A stretch of DNA of 15,194 bases from Candidatus Omnitrophota bacterium (GCA_030639955.1 DAOWKH010000100.1:1-15194), one strand, 5' to 3'. Shown: positions 1-7,634, counted from the first letter of the stretch. Translations and numbers: made by a program. Notes: generated by a model not told the origin, from the letters alone.

Positions 1-2
1 CG

Positions 3-83
3 CCCGCTTCCCGTAGAAAATACTTTATTCAGGGATTTTTAGAAAGTTTACTTATCAAAAGAGCAGAAGCCGAACAGAAGTAA
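3..83 (+). CDS. 3' end of an unidentified gene upstream of ftsI
   Basis: This reading frame is open from the window edge and ends in TAA at 81-83, giving about 26 C-terminal residues rich in Lys, Arg and Glu (ending RAEAEQK). The position directly before ftsI is where ftsL or rsmH usually sits in dcw clusters. The tail does not show a motif I recognise from either family, so no function is assigned. It ends 11 bases before the GTG proposed as the ftsI start, which fits an operon. Confidence 0.35.
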   Translation, partial: PASRRKYFIQGFLESLLIKRAEAEQK

Positions 84-94
84 GTTAGCCGGTC

Positions 95-1749
95 GTGTAC
101 ACCAAAACCACCAAATTCAAATCATCCTTTCTCTTTCTTACTCTTATTTCCCTTTTTGCTATTCTTTTAATTCGTTTATTTTGGCTACAGCTTGGTTATT
201 TTCCTCCCCTCAAAAATAATCAACAGTATAAATTTATTCTTAGAATAAAACCCCAGCGGGGAATTATTTATGACCGCAACGGAAAGAAGTTAGCGGTCTC
301 TTTAAGAGCCAATTCTGTTTATGCCCTTCCCAGAGAAATAAAAGATAAAGCCAGGACTGCCGAGATTTTAAGTGAGCATTTGAATTTATCTCAGAAAAAC
401 CTGCTCAGAAAATTTTCCCAAGAATCTTTTGTTTGGCTAAAAAGAAAAATTAGCTTTGCTGAAGAGAAAGCAATTAAAAAAGCACTATTGAAAGGGGTTT
501 ATCTTCTCCCCGAAGAGAAAAGGTTTTATCCTCAGGGGGAATTAGCCGCTCATTTATTAGGGTTTTGTGATATAGATAATAAAGGATTAGAAGGTATAGA
601 ATTATTTTATAACAGTTATTTAAAAGGCTGGGAGGGCTGGAGATTTAGCGAAAAGGACGCTCACCATTCTGAAATAGCTGCTTTTGAGAAGAAAAATATT
701 CCCGCAGTAAACGGCTATAATTTGCTGTTAACCATTGATATTGTTATTCAATATATTGCAGAGAAAGAATTAAAAAAAACGGTAGAGAAGTATAGACCTT
801 TATCTGCAACAGTTATTGTTTTAAACCCGCAGAGTGGCGCACTTCTCGCCTTGGCTAACTATCCTACTTATAACCCCAATTCTTTTTCTTCCTTTTCTCC
901 TTCTTTTTATCGCAATCGAGCAATCACCGATTTCTTTGAGCCCGGCTCTGTATTCAAGATTATCACTGCTTGTGCGGCTTTAGAAGAAAAGATAGCAAAA
1001 TCAAACGACACATTTTATTGCGAGAAGGGAAGATATTACTTTAAAAGTCAGGTTTGCATGATTATCATCCTTACGGGAAATTAACCTTTTCTGAAGTAAT
1101 TGAGAAATCAAGCAATATTGGGATTAGCAAGATAGCTCAAATTTTAGGCAAAGGAAAACTCCATAATTATATTCTTAAATTTGGCTTTGGCTCTACTACG
1201 GGCATAGACTTCCCTGGCGAGGTAAGGGGATTGATAAAGCCGCCCAAAGAATGGCAGGATATTCACATCTTAAATATTCCAATGGGGCAGGGAGTAGGGG
1301 TTAGTTCTTTGCAGTTGGCGCGGGCAATTTCTGTTATTGCTAATGGAGGGGAGTTGGTTCAACCTTATTTAGTAGAGGAGATAAGAGATGAGAGAGGAGA
1401 AAAGATAAAATGGTTTTCTTTCTCTAAACAGAGAATAATCAGCAAACAGACCGCCGGGCAGATGAGTGAAATTTTGCAAAGAGCGGTGGAGAGAGAGACA
1501 GGTAAAAATGCGAGGATTAAGGGATATAAAGTAGCCGGCAAAACAGGCACTGCTCAAAAGGTAAATCCAAAAGGAGGGTATTATAAAGATAAATTTATTG
1601 CTTCCTTTATTGGTTTTCTACCGGCTGAGGATCCTTTAATATCTATAGTTGTAGTTGTTGACCGGCCGCAGGGGGCGCATTTTGGCAGTGTAGTAGCCGC
1701 TCCTCTGTTTCAAAAAATAGGGAAGCAGGTGGTGGAATATTTAAAATAA
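95..1749 (+). CDS. ftsI: Penicillin-binding protein, FtsI/PBP2 class, split by a frameshift
   Basis: This is the septal peptidoglycan transpeptidase that cross-links stem peptides at the division site. A short cytoplasmic start is followed by one membrane anchor (about residues 11-32), then the dimerisation domain beginning near the PQRGIIYDRNG motif. The transpeptidase domain carries its nucleophile motif SVFK (Ser285, Lys288). The frame then ends at 1084. The adjacent frame, open from about 1045 to 1749, continues the same protein with SSNIG (SxN motif) and KTGTAQ (KTG motif). Restoring one base near 1042-1056 would give about 551 residues, a normal FtsI length. One extra A in the AAAA at 1043-1046 reads through as FKKSGLHDYHPYG, which resembles the family. 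All three catalytic motifs are intact, so either a sequencing error or a recent frameshift is possible. The GTG start at 95 is the only choice after the in-frame TAG at 86-88. No PASTA domain is present. Confidence 0.85.
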
Positions 1750-1750
1750 A

Positions 1751-1872
1751 ATCCCAATGACCAAATCCCAATGCCCAATCAAATCCCAATTCTTTAAATC
1801 CCAAACAGGAAATAACAATATTGGGGCTTGGGGCTTGGGGCTTGGTTGGTCATTGGTCATTGGGGCTTGGGG
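1751..1872. repeat. Heptamer repeat block forming a large inverted repeat
   Basis: The ftsI-murE gap is built from 7-bp units. The left half (1751-1804) has ATCCCAA, TGACCAA and TGCCCAA units. The right half (1821-1872) has TTGGGGC three times, then TTGGTCA twice, then TTGGGGC. The halves are complementary: CCCAATGACCAA at 1753-1764 matches TTGGTCATTGGG at 1853-1864 perfectly, so the RNA could fold into a long imperfect hairpin. Heptamer families of this kind are known as STRR repeats in cyanobacteria; the similarity here is in style and no relationship was tested. Confidence 0.75.
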
Positions 1873-1883
1873 TTTTTATTGAG

Positions 1884-3338
1884 ATGAAGCTTTCTACTTT
1901 AATTAAAGGTTTAGATATCGTTTCTTTCCATGGTGGAGATCCTGAAATTAAAGGAATATCGGCTAATTCCGGACAGATAAGAGAAGGGTATTTATTCGTG
2001 GCAATCGAAGGCGAGAAGAATAATGGCCATCGCTTTATAGAAGAAGCAATCAAACGGGGAGCAGCAGCAGTGGTGTTGGAAGAGGATATTCCTCTAAGGC
2101 CGGATTTTCCAGCAGTGAAGGTCCAGAACTCCCGTCGGACTATTTCAAAGCTCGCAGTTCGTTTTTATGGCCAGCCATCTTCCAAGCTCAATCTTATTGG
2201 AATTACCGGCACCAACGGAAAAACCACTGTTTCTTATTTAATCAAGAATATTTTAGAAAATTTTGGCAAGAGGATTGGTCTATTGGGAACAATAAATTAC
2301 GAGATTGGCGACAGGGTAATTCCGGCCACCAATACTACTCCGGATGCGGCTATTTTAAATTCCTATCTACAAGATATGGTTAAAGAAGATACTAATTACG
2401 CTATCTTAGAGGTCTCTTCGCATTCTATCTGTCAGCATCGCATTGACGGACTCGACTTTAACAGCGGAATATTTACTAATTTTGGCCATGACCATTTGGA
2501 TTATCATCATAGTTTGGAGGATTATTTCCAGACAAAAAGGAGATTCTTTCAAAAACTGCCTCCGGGGAGTAAAGCCATAATTAATATTGATGACCCTCGC
2601 AGTAAAGAAATAAGCAGGGGAATTAAAGCAAAAATTTTTGACTATGCAATAGAGCAGGAAGCAGATGTTTTTATCAAGCCCTGCTCTCTCCTCCTTTCCC
2701 TTGTGGGAGTCCGGTTTATACTCTCTACGCCCGATGGAGAATTTCCTATAGAATGTTCCCTTATCGGCAGATATAATGTCTATAATATTTTAGCCGCGGT
2801 TTGCTTTTGTTTAAATGAAGGTGTGCCTTTAGAGATAATCACTTCCTGTTTAAAAAATTTTCCCGGTGTGCCCGGGCGCCTGCAGAAGGTTGATTGTGGG
2901 CAGGATTTTATATTATTTGTTGACTATGCTCATACACAAGAGGCATTGAAAAGTGTATTAACTAATCTGAAAAGCTCAATGAGTGATGGGAAATTGATTA
3001 CCATCTTTGGTTGCGGGGGAGATAGAGACAGACAAAAAAGAGCGCAGATGGGAAGGGTAAGTAGTGGACTCTCCGATATGGTTATTCTGACTTCGGATAA
3101 TCCCCGCAGTGAGGACCCTCAGGCGATTATCCAGGACATCGCCAAAGGGATGGAAAAGGATAATTACGAGATAATTTCAGACAGAGAAGAGGCGATTAGA
3201 AGAGGGATTGGTTTTGCTAAAAGAGGAGACATTATCCTGATCGCTGGCAAAGGGCACGAGAAATATCAGATTTTCAGGGATACTGTGGTTCCCTTTGATG
3301 ATGTGGAAGTGGCAAGGAGAATAATAAATTCCAAATGA
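1884..3338 (+). CDS. murE: UDP-N-acetylmuramoyl-tripeptide synthetase (meso-DAP-adding MurE)
   Basis: MurE is the cytoplasmic Mur ligase that adds the third amino acid to UDP-MurNAc-L-Ala-D-Glu using ATP. The N-terminal substrate domain is followed by the ATP-binding motif GITGTNGKTT (residues 106-115) and the central and C-terminal Mur ligase domains. The motif DNPR at residues 405-408 is the family signature for meso-diaminopimelate, which points to DAP-type peptidoglycan. The product is 484 residues, the usual size. I chose ATG at 1884 because it begins MKLSTLIKGL, a typical MurE start. A more upstream in-frame start at 1821 would translate the heptamer repeat and is unlikely. The stop codon overlaps the murF start (ATGA at 3335-3338), implying translational coupling. 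No clear Shine-Dalgarno sequence precedes the start. Confidence 0.95.
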   Translation: MKLSTLIKGLDIVSFHGGDPEIKGISANSGQIREGYLFVAIEGEKNNGHRFIEEAIKRGAAAVVLEEDIPLRPDFPAVKVQNSRRTISKLAVRFYGQPSSKLNLIGITGTNGKTTVSYLIKNILENFGKRIGLLGTINYEIGDRVIPATNTTPDAAILNSYLQDMVKEDTNYAILEVSSHSICQHRIDGLDFNSGIFTNFGHDHLDYHHSLEDYFQTKRRFFQKLPPGSKAIINIDDPRSKEISRGIKAKIFDYAIEQEADVFIKPCSLLLSLVGVRFILSTPDGEFPIECSLIGRYNVYNILAAVCFCLNEGVPLEIITSCLKNFPGVPGRLQKVDCGQDFILFVDYAHTQEALKSVLTNLKSSMSDGKLITIFGCGGDRDRQKRAQMGRVSSGLSDMVILTSDNPRSEDPQAIIQDIAKGMEKDNYEIISDREEAIRRGIGFAKRGDIILIAGKGHEKYQIFRDTVVPFDDVEVARRIINSK

Positions 3339-4621
3339 GGATGTTCGTTAGAGAACTTTTACAAGCCACAAAAGGCAGGTTAATAAAAGGGAATCCTAAT
3401 ACTCCTTTTTCCGGCATATCCATTGACTCGCGCACTATTAAAAAGGGAGAGCTCTTTATTGCCCTCAAAGGAAAAAATTTTGATGGGCATAATTTTATTG
3501 ACGAAGCGATTGAAAAAGAAGCAGGAGGAATATTATTTCATTCCTCTCTCTACCCTCTACCCTCTACCCTCTACTCTTCTTTTATAGTTAAGGTTGCTGA
3601 TACCACAAGGGCATTGGGGGATTTTGCCTCTTACCAACGGAGAAAATTTGACATTCCCCTAATTGCTATTAGCGGTAGCAACGGCAAGAGCACAGTAAAG
3701 GAATTAATCGCTTTTCTACTTTCCTCCCATAGGCCTACCGGTCGTAGACCTACCGGTAAATACGAAGTTTTAAAGAGTGAAAATAATTGGAATAATTGTA
3801 TTGGCCTTTCTTTGAGCTTATTAAAATTAAACCCCCAGCATCAAGTAGCAGTGGTGGAAATGGCTACTAATCACTTTGGGGAATTGAAAAGATTGGGGGA
3901 GATTGGCCAGCCAACTATCGGAGTTATCACCAATATTGGCAAAGCTCACCTTGAGTTTTTTAAAGATATTGAAGGAGTATACAGGGCGAAGATGGAATTA
4001 TTAGAAAATTTATCTCCTGATGGGACAATCGTGATAGATGGCGAGGATAAAAAGCTTTGCTCTTTGGTGAAAAAAAAGTTCCAAGGAGAGGTTTTGAGAT
4101 TTGATACAAGTTCTCTTGGCTCGGCTTGTGTCGCTGCCGCTTTTGTTGTTTGCAAAAAGTTGGGGATGAGTGAAAAAGAAATGGCAGAGAAGATAAAGCA
4201 TTTTAAAAATCTCCCGATGCGCATGGAAATAAGTGAAATAAAAAGAGTGAGGATTATTAATGATGCCTATAATTCCAATCCTTCTTCACTCGCTTATGCT
4301 ATTGAAAAATTAGCCCAATTTGAAGGAAGAAAAATATTAGTAGCTGGTGATATGTTAGAATTAGGAGAAAAAAGTGAGGAACTACATTTTGAAATGGGAA
4401 GATTAATAGCCAGCGCAAAAATAGATATTTTACTTACAGTGGGGAAATTAGCTGAGAAAATAGGCAAAGGTGCTCGCCATTTTACCTCTAACTCTCAAGC
4501 AGCAGAATACCTTTTGAATATTATCCAGAAAGGTGATACAATTCTGGTCAAGGGCTCACGAAAAATGAGGATGGAGGAAATCGCGAGGAAATTATGCTCT
4601 ACCGCCTTTTATATTCTCTAA
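3335..4621 (+). CDS. murF: UDP-MurNAc-tripeptide D-alanyl-D-alanine ligase
   Basis: MurF attaches the D-Ala-D-Ala dipeptide to complete the UDP-MurNAc-pentapeptide. The ATP-binding motif is GSNGKST (residues 114-120), with Ser where most family members have a second Thr, a conservative change. Further family signatures are ENNWNN, the HxEFF-type stretch AHLEFF and NDAYNSNPSS. The length is 428 residues, slightly short to normal. Two stretches look like in-frame insertions: a Tyr/Pro/Ser/Leu-rich stretch around residues 72-81 encoded by heptamer repeats, and RPTGRRPTGK at residues 133-142 encoded by a palindromic tandem repeat. The second lies just after the P-loop helix, where the family usually runs straight into a YxVLKSExNxNN segment. 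The 3' end overlaps mraY by 28 bases. Confidence 0.95.
   Translation: MRMFVRELLQATKGRLIKGNPNTPFSGISIDSRTIKKGELFIALKGKNFDGHNFIDEAIEKEAGGILFHSSLYPLPSTLYSSFIVKVADTTRALGDFASYQRRKFDIPLIAISGSNGKSTVKELIAFLLSSHRPTGRRPTGKYEVLKSENNWNNCIGLSLSLLKLNPQHQVAVVEMATNHFGELKRLGEIGQPTIGVITNIGKAHLEFFKDIEGVYRAKMELLENLSPDGTIVIDGEDKKLCSLVKKKFQGEVLRFDTSSLGSACVAAAFVVCKKLGMSEKEMAEKIKHFKNLPMRMEISEIKRVRIINDAYNSNPSSLAYAIEKLAQFEGRKILVAGDMLELGEKSEELHFEMGRLIASAKIDILLTVGKLAEKIGKGARHFTSNSQAAEYLLNIIQKGDTILVKGSRKMRMEEIARKLCSTAFYIL
3551..3578. repeat. In-frame heptamer repeat inside murF
   Basis: TACCCTC occurs three times in tandem (3551-3571), followed by a degenerate copy. Three 7-bp units equal 21 bases, so the frame is kept. 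It encodes a Leu/Pro/Ser/Tyr-rich stretch in the N-terminal domain of MurF. Confidence 0.7.
3733..3758. repeat. In-frame palindromic tandem repeat inside murF
   Basis: CCTACCGGT occurs at 3734-3742 and again at 3749-3757, a 15-base period that encodes RPTGR then RPTGK. TACCGGT at 3736-3742 and ACCGGTA at 3752-3758 also form a 7-bp stem with a 9-nt loop. The block is GC-richer than the surrounding gene. Confidence 0.7.
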
Positions 4622-5679
4622 AAGATATCTTTTTCGGCTTCAATATATTTCGCTACATCACCGTCCGTTCGCTTTTAGCGGCTACCAGTGCCTTTCTGAT
4701 TGTGCTCATTTTTACTCCCCCGTTTATTAGATGGCTTAAAGGATGTAAGGTAGGAGAAAATATTCGCAAGGAGTATGACAATCTTTATTCTTTGCAAAAA
4801 AGGAAACAAGGTATTCCTACAATGGGAGGAGTTTTAATCGTAGGGGCAATAGCTATTTCTGTTCTTTGTTGGGCAGATATCTCTAATAGATATATACTGC
4901 TAATTTTGGGCTCTACAGTCTGGTTAGGAATTTTAGGATTTATTGATGATTATATAAAATTCGTCAAGCAGAGGTCATTGGGGTTAGCTCCCCGATTTAA
5001 ATTTATCGGGCAGGTTTTATTAGGACTTTTGCTCGGACTATTTCTTGTTTTTGATCCCCAGATAGAAAGGACAATCAGTTTCCCATTTTTTAAAAACCTA
5101 ATTTTCAATCTTGGCTGTTTTTATTTAATCTGGGTAGTTCTTGTTATTACCGCTTCTTCAAATGCGGTAAATCTGACCGACGGTTTAGATGGATTGGCTA
5201 TTGGCCCTATAATTATTGTCGCTTTCGTATATGCAGTGCTCAGTTATCTCTCCGGTAATGTCAAATTTAGTAGTTATCTATTTATTCCTTATTTCCCTGC
5301 CGGCGGAGAATTGGCTATATTTTGCTCAGCAATAGCCGGCGCAGGATTAGGATTTTTGTGGTATAATTGTCACCCTGCAGATATATTTATGGGCGATAGC
5401 GGGAGTTTAGCATTAGGGGGCTCTTTAGGGATAGCCGCTTTATTAATCAAACAGGAGCTCCTTTTGATATTAGTGGGAGGGGTTTTTGTGTTAGAAACCC
5501 TATCTGTGCTCCTACAAGTTATCTCTTTTAAGACAAGAGGCAAAAGGATCTTTCTGATGTCTCCTCTTCATCATCATTTTCAATTAAAAGGCATCTCAGA
5601 ATCAAAGGTAATTATTAGATTTTGGATTATGGCGATAATCTTTGCTATGCTTGGTTTGTTGAGTTTGAAAGTTAGATAA
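4594..5679 (+). CDS. mraY: Phospho-N-acetylmuramoyl-pentapeptide-transferase
   Basis: MraY is the inner-membrane enzyme that moves phospho-MurNAc-pentapeptide from UDP onto undecaprenyl phosphate, making lipid I. The 361-residue product has about ten hydrophobic membrane segments. Family signatures appear in order: PTMGGVLI, the aspartate pair in FIDDYIKF, NAVNLTDGLDGLA, FMGDSGSLALGG and SPLHHHFQLKG, including the three catalytic-site Asp residues and the HHH loop. The start MLYRLLYSLKD...FNIFRYIT matches the usual MraY N-terminus closely. This confirms the ATG at 4594, even though it lies 28 bases inside murF. The end is 2 bases before murD. Confidence 0.97.
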   Translation: MLYRLLYSLKDIFFGFNIFRYITVRSLLAATSAFLIVLIFTPPFIRWLKGCKVGENIRKEYDNLYSLQKRKQGIPTMGGVLIVGAIAISVLCWADISNRYILLILGSTVWLGILGFIDDYIKFVKQRSLGLAPRFKFIGQVLLGLLLGLFLVFDPQIERTISFPFFKNLIFNLGCFYLIWVVLVITASSNAVNLTDGLDGLAIGPIIIVAFVYAVLSYLSGNVKFSSYLFIPYFPAGGELAIFCSAIAGAGLGFLWYNCHPADIFMGDSGSLALGGSLGIAALLIKQELLLILVGGVFVLETLSVLLQVISFKTRGKRIFLMSPLHHHFQLKGISESKVIIRFWIMAIIFAMLGLLSLKVR

Positions 5680-5681
5680 CT

Positions 5682-6902
5682 ATGACTTATAAAAAGGTGG
5701 GAGTGATCGGTTTAGGGAAAAGTGGATTAGCGGCGGCTCAGCTTTTAAAAAATAAAAAGATAGATATAGAGGTGAGCGATTGTTTAAACACTCAGGAGAT
5801 TAGGGAAAAGGCAGAGCTCTTAAAAGAGCAGGGGATAAAGGTAGAGGTTGGCAGGCATAGTCCGGAGTTTATTAAAAATAAAAACCTAATCGTGGTTAGT
5901 CCGGGTGTAAATAACCCCCTTATCTCTCTTTGGGCAAAGCAAAAGAATATTCCTCTAATCAGTGAGATAGAGCTGGGTTATTACTTTTGCCGCGCGCCCA
6001 TTATTGCCATTAGCGGCACAAACGGAAAGACAACTACGGCAACTTTAATAGACAGTTTATTAAGAAATGCCACCAAGAAGGCTGCTGTTTGCGGGAATAT
6101 GGGTATTCCATTTTCGCAGATAGTTCTGGAGAATAATTATGAAATAATAGTCTTAGAGGTAAGTTCTTTTCAGTTAGAAAAAATAGACAAATTTAAGCCC
6201 TATATTTCTATCATTCTGAATATTGCCCCTGACCATTTAGACCGTTATAAGACCTTTGAAGAATATAGACGGATTAAATACAGGATATTTGAGAATCAAG
6301 GCAAAGATGATTGGGGGATAATAAATAAAAATCAAATATCAAAAATCAAATATCAAAAATCGAAAGCAAAAATTCTCTATTTAGATGAGCAGAATGATAA
6401 TAAGCAGGCGGTTAGGTTAGTAGGGAAGATTTTAAAAATTAAGAAAGAAATTGTTGATAGGACCCTGAAAGAATTTAAGGGTTTAGAACATCGTTTAGAA
6501 TATGTGGATACAATCAGAGGAATTAGATTTATCAATGACTCTAAGGCGACTAATGTTGATTCAGTTCGATATGCTTTAGAGGCGGCTTCCACTCCTGTTA
6601 TCCTTATTTTAGGGGGGAGGGATAAAGGAGGAGATTTTGGCGTATTGCGGCCTTTTATAAAGGAAAAGGTAAAAGAACTCATTTTAATCGGCGAGGCAAA
6701 AGAAAAGATTAGAAAAGAACTTAGGGGAATAAAGCCAATAGAGGAGGCCGATTCTTTAGAAGAGGCATTTAATCTTGCCCACCAAGCAGCAGAAAAAGGA
6801 GATACAATTTTGCTCTCTCCGGGGTGCGCCAGTTTTGATATGTTCGCTAATTTTGAAGCGAGAGGGAAGAAATTCAAGAAACTGGTTAGAAAATACGTTT
6901 GA
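5682..6902 (+). CDS. murD: UDP-N-acetylmuramoylalanine--D-glutamate ligase
   Basis: MurD adds D-glutamate to UDP-MurNAc-L-alanine. The N-terminal Rossmann-like domain shows VGVIGLGKSGLAAA. The ATP-binding motif GTNGKTT lies at residues 112-118, followed by the family motifs EVSSFQLE, NIAPDHLDRY, NDSKATN and LSPGCASFDMF near the C-terminus. At 406 residues it is a little shorter than the common 430-450. A lysine-rich stretch near residues 215-230 is encoded by a 14-bp period repeat. The stop TGA at 6900-6902 supplies the first base of a hairpin element, and the next gene is a transposase rather than the ftsW or murG that normally follows in dcw clusters. Confidence 0.96.
   Translation: MTYKKVGVIGLGKSGLAAAQLLKNKKIDIEVSDCLNTQEIREKAELLKEQGIKVEVGRHSPEFIKNKNLIVVSPGVNNPLISLWAKQKNIPLISEIELGYYFCRAPIIAISGTNGKTTTATLIDSLLRNATKKAAVCGNMGIPFSQIVLENNYEIIVLEVSSFQLEKIDKFKPYISIILNIAPDHLDRYKTFEEYRRIKYRIFENQGKDDWGIINKNQISKIKYQKSKAKILYLDEQNDNKQAVRLVGKILKIKKEIVDRTLKEFKGLEHRLEYVDTIRGIRFINDSKATNVDSVRYALEAASTPVILILGGRDKGGDFGVLRPFIKEKVKELILIGEAKEKIRKELRGIKPIEEADSLEEAFNLAHQAAEKGDTILLSPGCASFDMFANFEARGKKFKKLVRKYV
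6329..6361. repeat. In-frame 14-bp tandem repeat inside murD
   Basis: The 14-base unit AAATCAAATATCAA occurs twice plus five bases of a third copy. It encodes a Lys/Gln/Ile/Ser-rich stretch between the central and C-terminal regions of MurD and is much more AT-rich than its surroundings. Confidence 0.7.
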
Positions 6903-6934
6903 CCTCACTTGCACCTACGCGGTGCAAGTGAGGT
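6902..6934. repeat. REP-like hairpin, copy 1 (left of RAYT)
   Basis: This is a perfect 14-bp stem (6902-6915 with 6921-6934) around the loop TACGC. The core arm is CACTTGCACC. It begins with the last base of the murD stop codon. No T-run follows, so it is not a classical terminator. It is nearly identical to the hairpin at 7604-7634. Confidence 0.9.
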
Positions 6935-6935
6935 A

Positions 6936-7604
6936 ATGGCAACAATGTCAACGACAAAGTTTCCTTTAGTAAAAGGGGAAATTTATCATATTTTTTCTAA
7001 AAGCATCGCCGGCTTTGAAATATTCAGAAAAGATTTAGAATATAAAAGGATGAAAGGTTTGATTAGCTATTATAAGATGGAAAAACCTCTGTTAAGATTT
7101 TCTGTTTTTATGGAAATAAAGAATAAAGAAGAATTTTTGCAAAGACATTTTAGCACAAAAGAGAGTTTAATAGATATAATTGCTTATTGTTTTATGCCTA
7201 CACATATCCATTTGGCATTGAAACAATTAAAAAAGAATGGCGTATCTATTTTTATGAATAATATTCTTAATAGCTATACTCGCTATTTTAATCTTAAAAC
7301 CAAAAGAAAAGGTCCTTTATGGGAGAGTAGATTTCAGCGTGTTTTGGTAGAAACAGATGAACAGTTACTTCATTTAACTCGCTACATCCATTTAAATCCT
7401 GTAACTGCTTATTTGGTAAATAAACCCCAAGATTGGCAGTTTTCTTCTTATAAAGAATTCTTGGGAGAAATAGAAGATAAAGAAAGAATATGCAATTATT
7501 CCGAAGTATTGGATATAGAACCTCAAAATTATAAAGAATTTGTGAATTCCCAAATAGATTATCAGCGCGAATTAGCGGAGATGAGGAAGTTGTTCTTGGA
7601 ATGA
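6936..7604 (+). CDS. REP-associated tyrosine transposase (Y1_Tnp/RAYT family)
   Basis: This HUH-superfamily single-strand nuclease resembles IS200/IS605 TnpA and is associated with REP palindromes. The N-terminal motif GEIYHIFSKS is typical of the family. The HUH metal-binding motif is THIHLAL (His90 and His92), preceded by AYCFMP. The presumed nucleophilic tyrosine lies in SYTRYFN (Tyr114 or Tyr117), followed by the family stretch GPLWESRFQ and RYIHLNPV. The product is about 222 residues, a normal complete length, so it may be functional. I chose ATG at 6936, just outside the hairpin; ATG at 6945 is also possible. The GAGG in the right hairpin arm (6930-6933) is the only Shine-Dalgarno-like sequence. 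A start at 6909 would lie inside the hairpin and is unlikely. Confidence 0.9.
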   Translation: MATMSTTKFPLVKGEIYHIFSKSIAGFEIFRKDLEYKRMKGLISYYKMEKPLLRFSVFMEIKNKEEFLQRHFSTKESLIDIIAYCFMPTHIHLALKQLKKNGVSIFMNNILNSYTRYFNLKTKRKGPLWESRFQRVLVETDEQLLHLTRYIHLNPVTAYLVNKPQDWQFSSYKEFLGEIEDKERICNYSEVLDIEPQNYKEFVNSQIDYQRELAEMRKLFLE

Positions 7605-7634
7605 CCCACTTGCACCTACGCGGTGCAAGTGGGT
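7604..7634. repeat. REP-like hairpin, copy 2 (right of RAYT)
   Basis: This is a perfect 13-bp stem (7604-7616 with 7622-7634) around the loop TACGC. It shares the arm CACTTGCACC with copy 1. Like copy 1 it starts on the last base of a TGA stop codon, here that of the transposase. No T-run follows. Confidence 0.9.

Larger units (their letters stand above)
6902..7634 (+). mobile_element. REP-RAYT unit: transposase gene between two REP-like hairpins
   Basis: A RAYT-type transposase gene is bracketed by two hairpins that share the same 10-bp core arm and the same TACGC loop. This is the arrangement expected for REP sequences and the transposase thought to spread them. The unit sits exactly after the murD stop codon. 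I did not see target-site duplications. Confidence 0.75.

Noticed and set aside
1040..1046. Programmed -1 frameshifting in ftsI
   Set aside because: TTTAAAA is present but in the wrong phase for tandem slippage, no downstream stimulator is evident, and FtsI proteins are not known to need it.
1821..1883. Upstream in-frame extension of murE
   Set aside because: It translates the heptamer repeat into a Gly/Leu/Trp-rich stretch absent from MurE proteins, while ATG 1884 gives a typical MurE start.
6377..6877. Long - strand open frame inside murD
   Set aside because: It lies opposite a well-conserved murD, has no ribosome site and its translation shows no recognisable motif, so it is a shadow frame.
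6902..6934. Hairpin after murD as an intrinsic terminator
   Set aside because: The stem is strong but no T-run follows on either strand, and a near-copy exists beside the transposase, so a repeat element explains it better.
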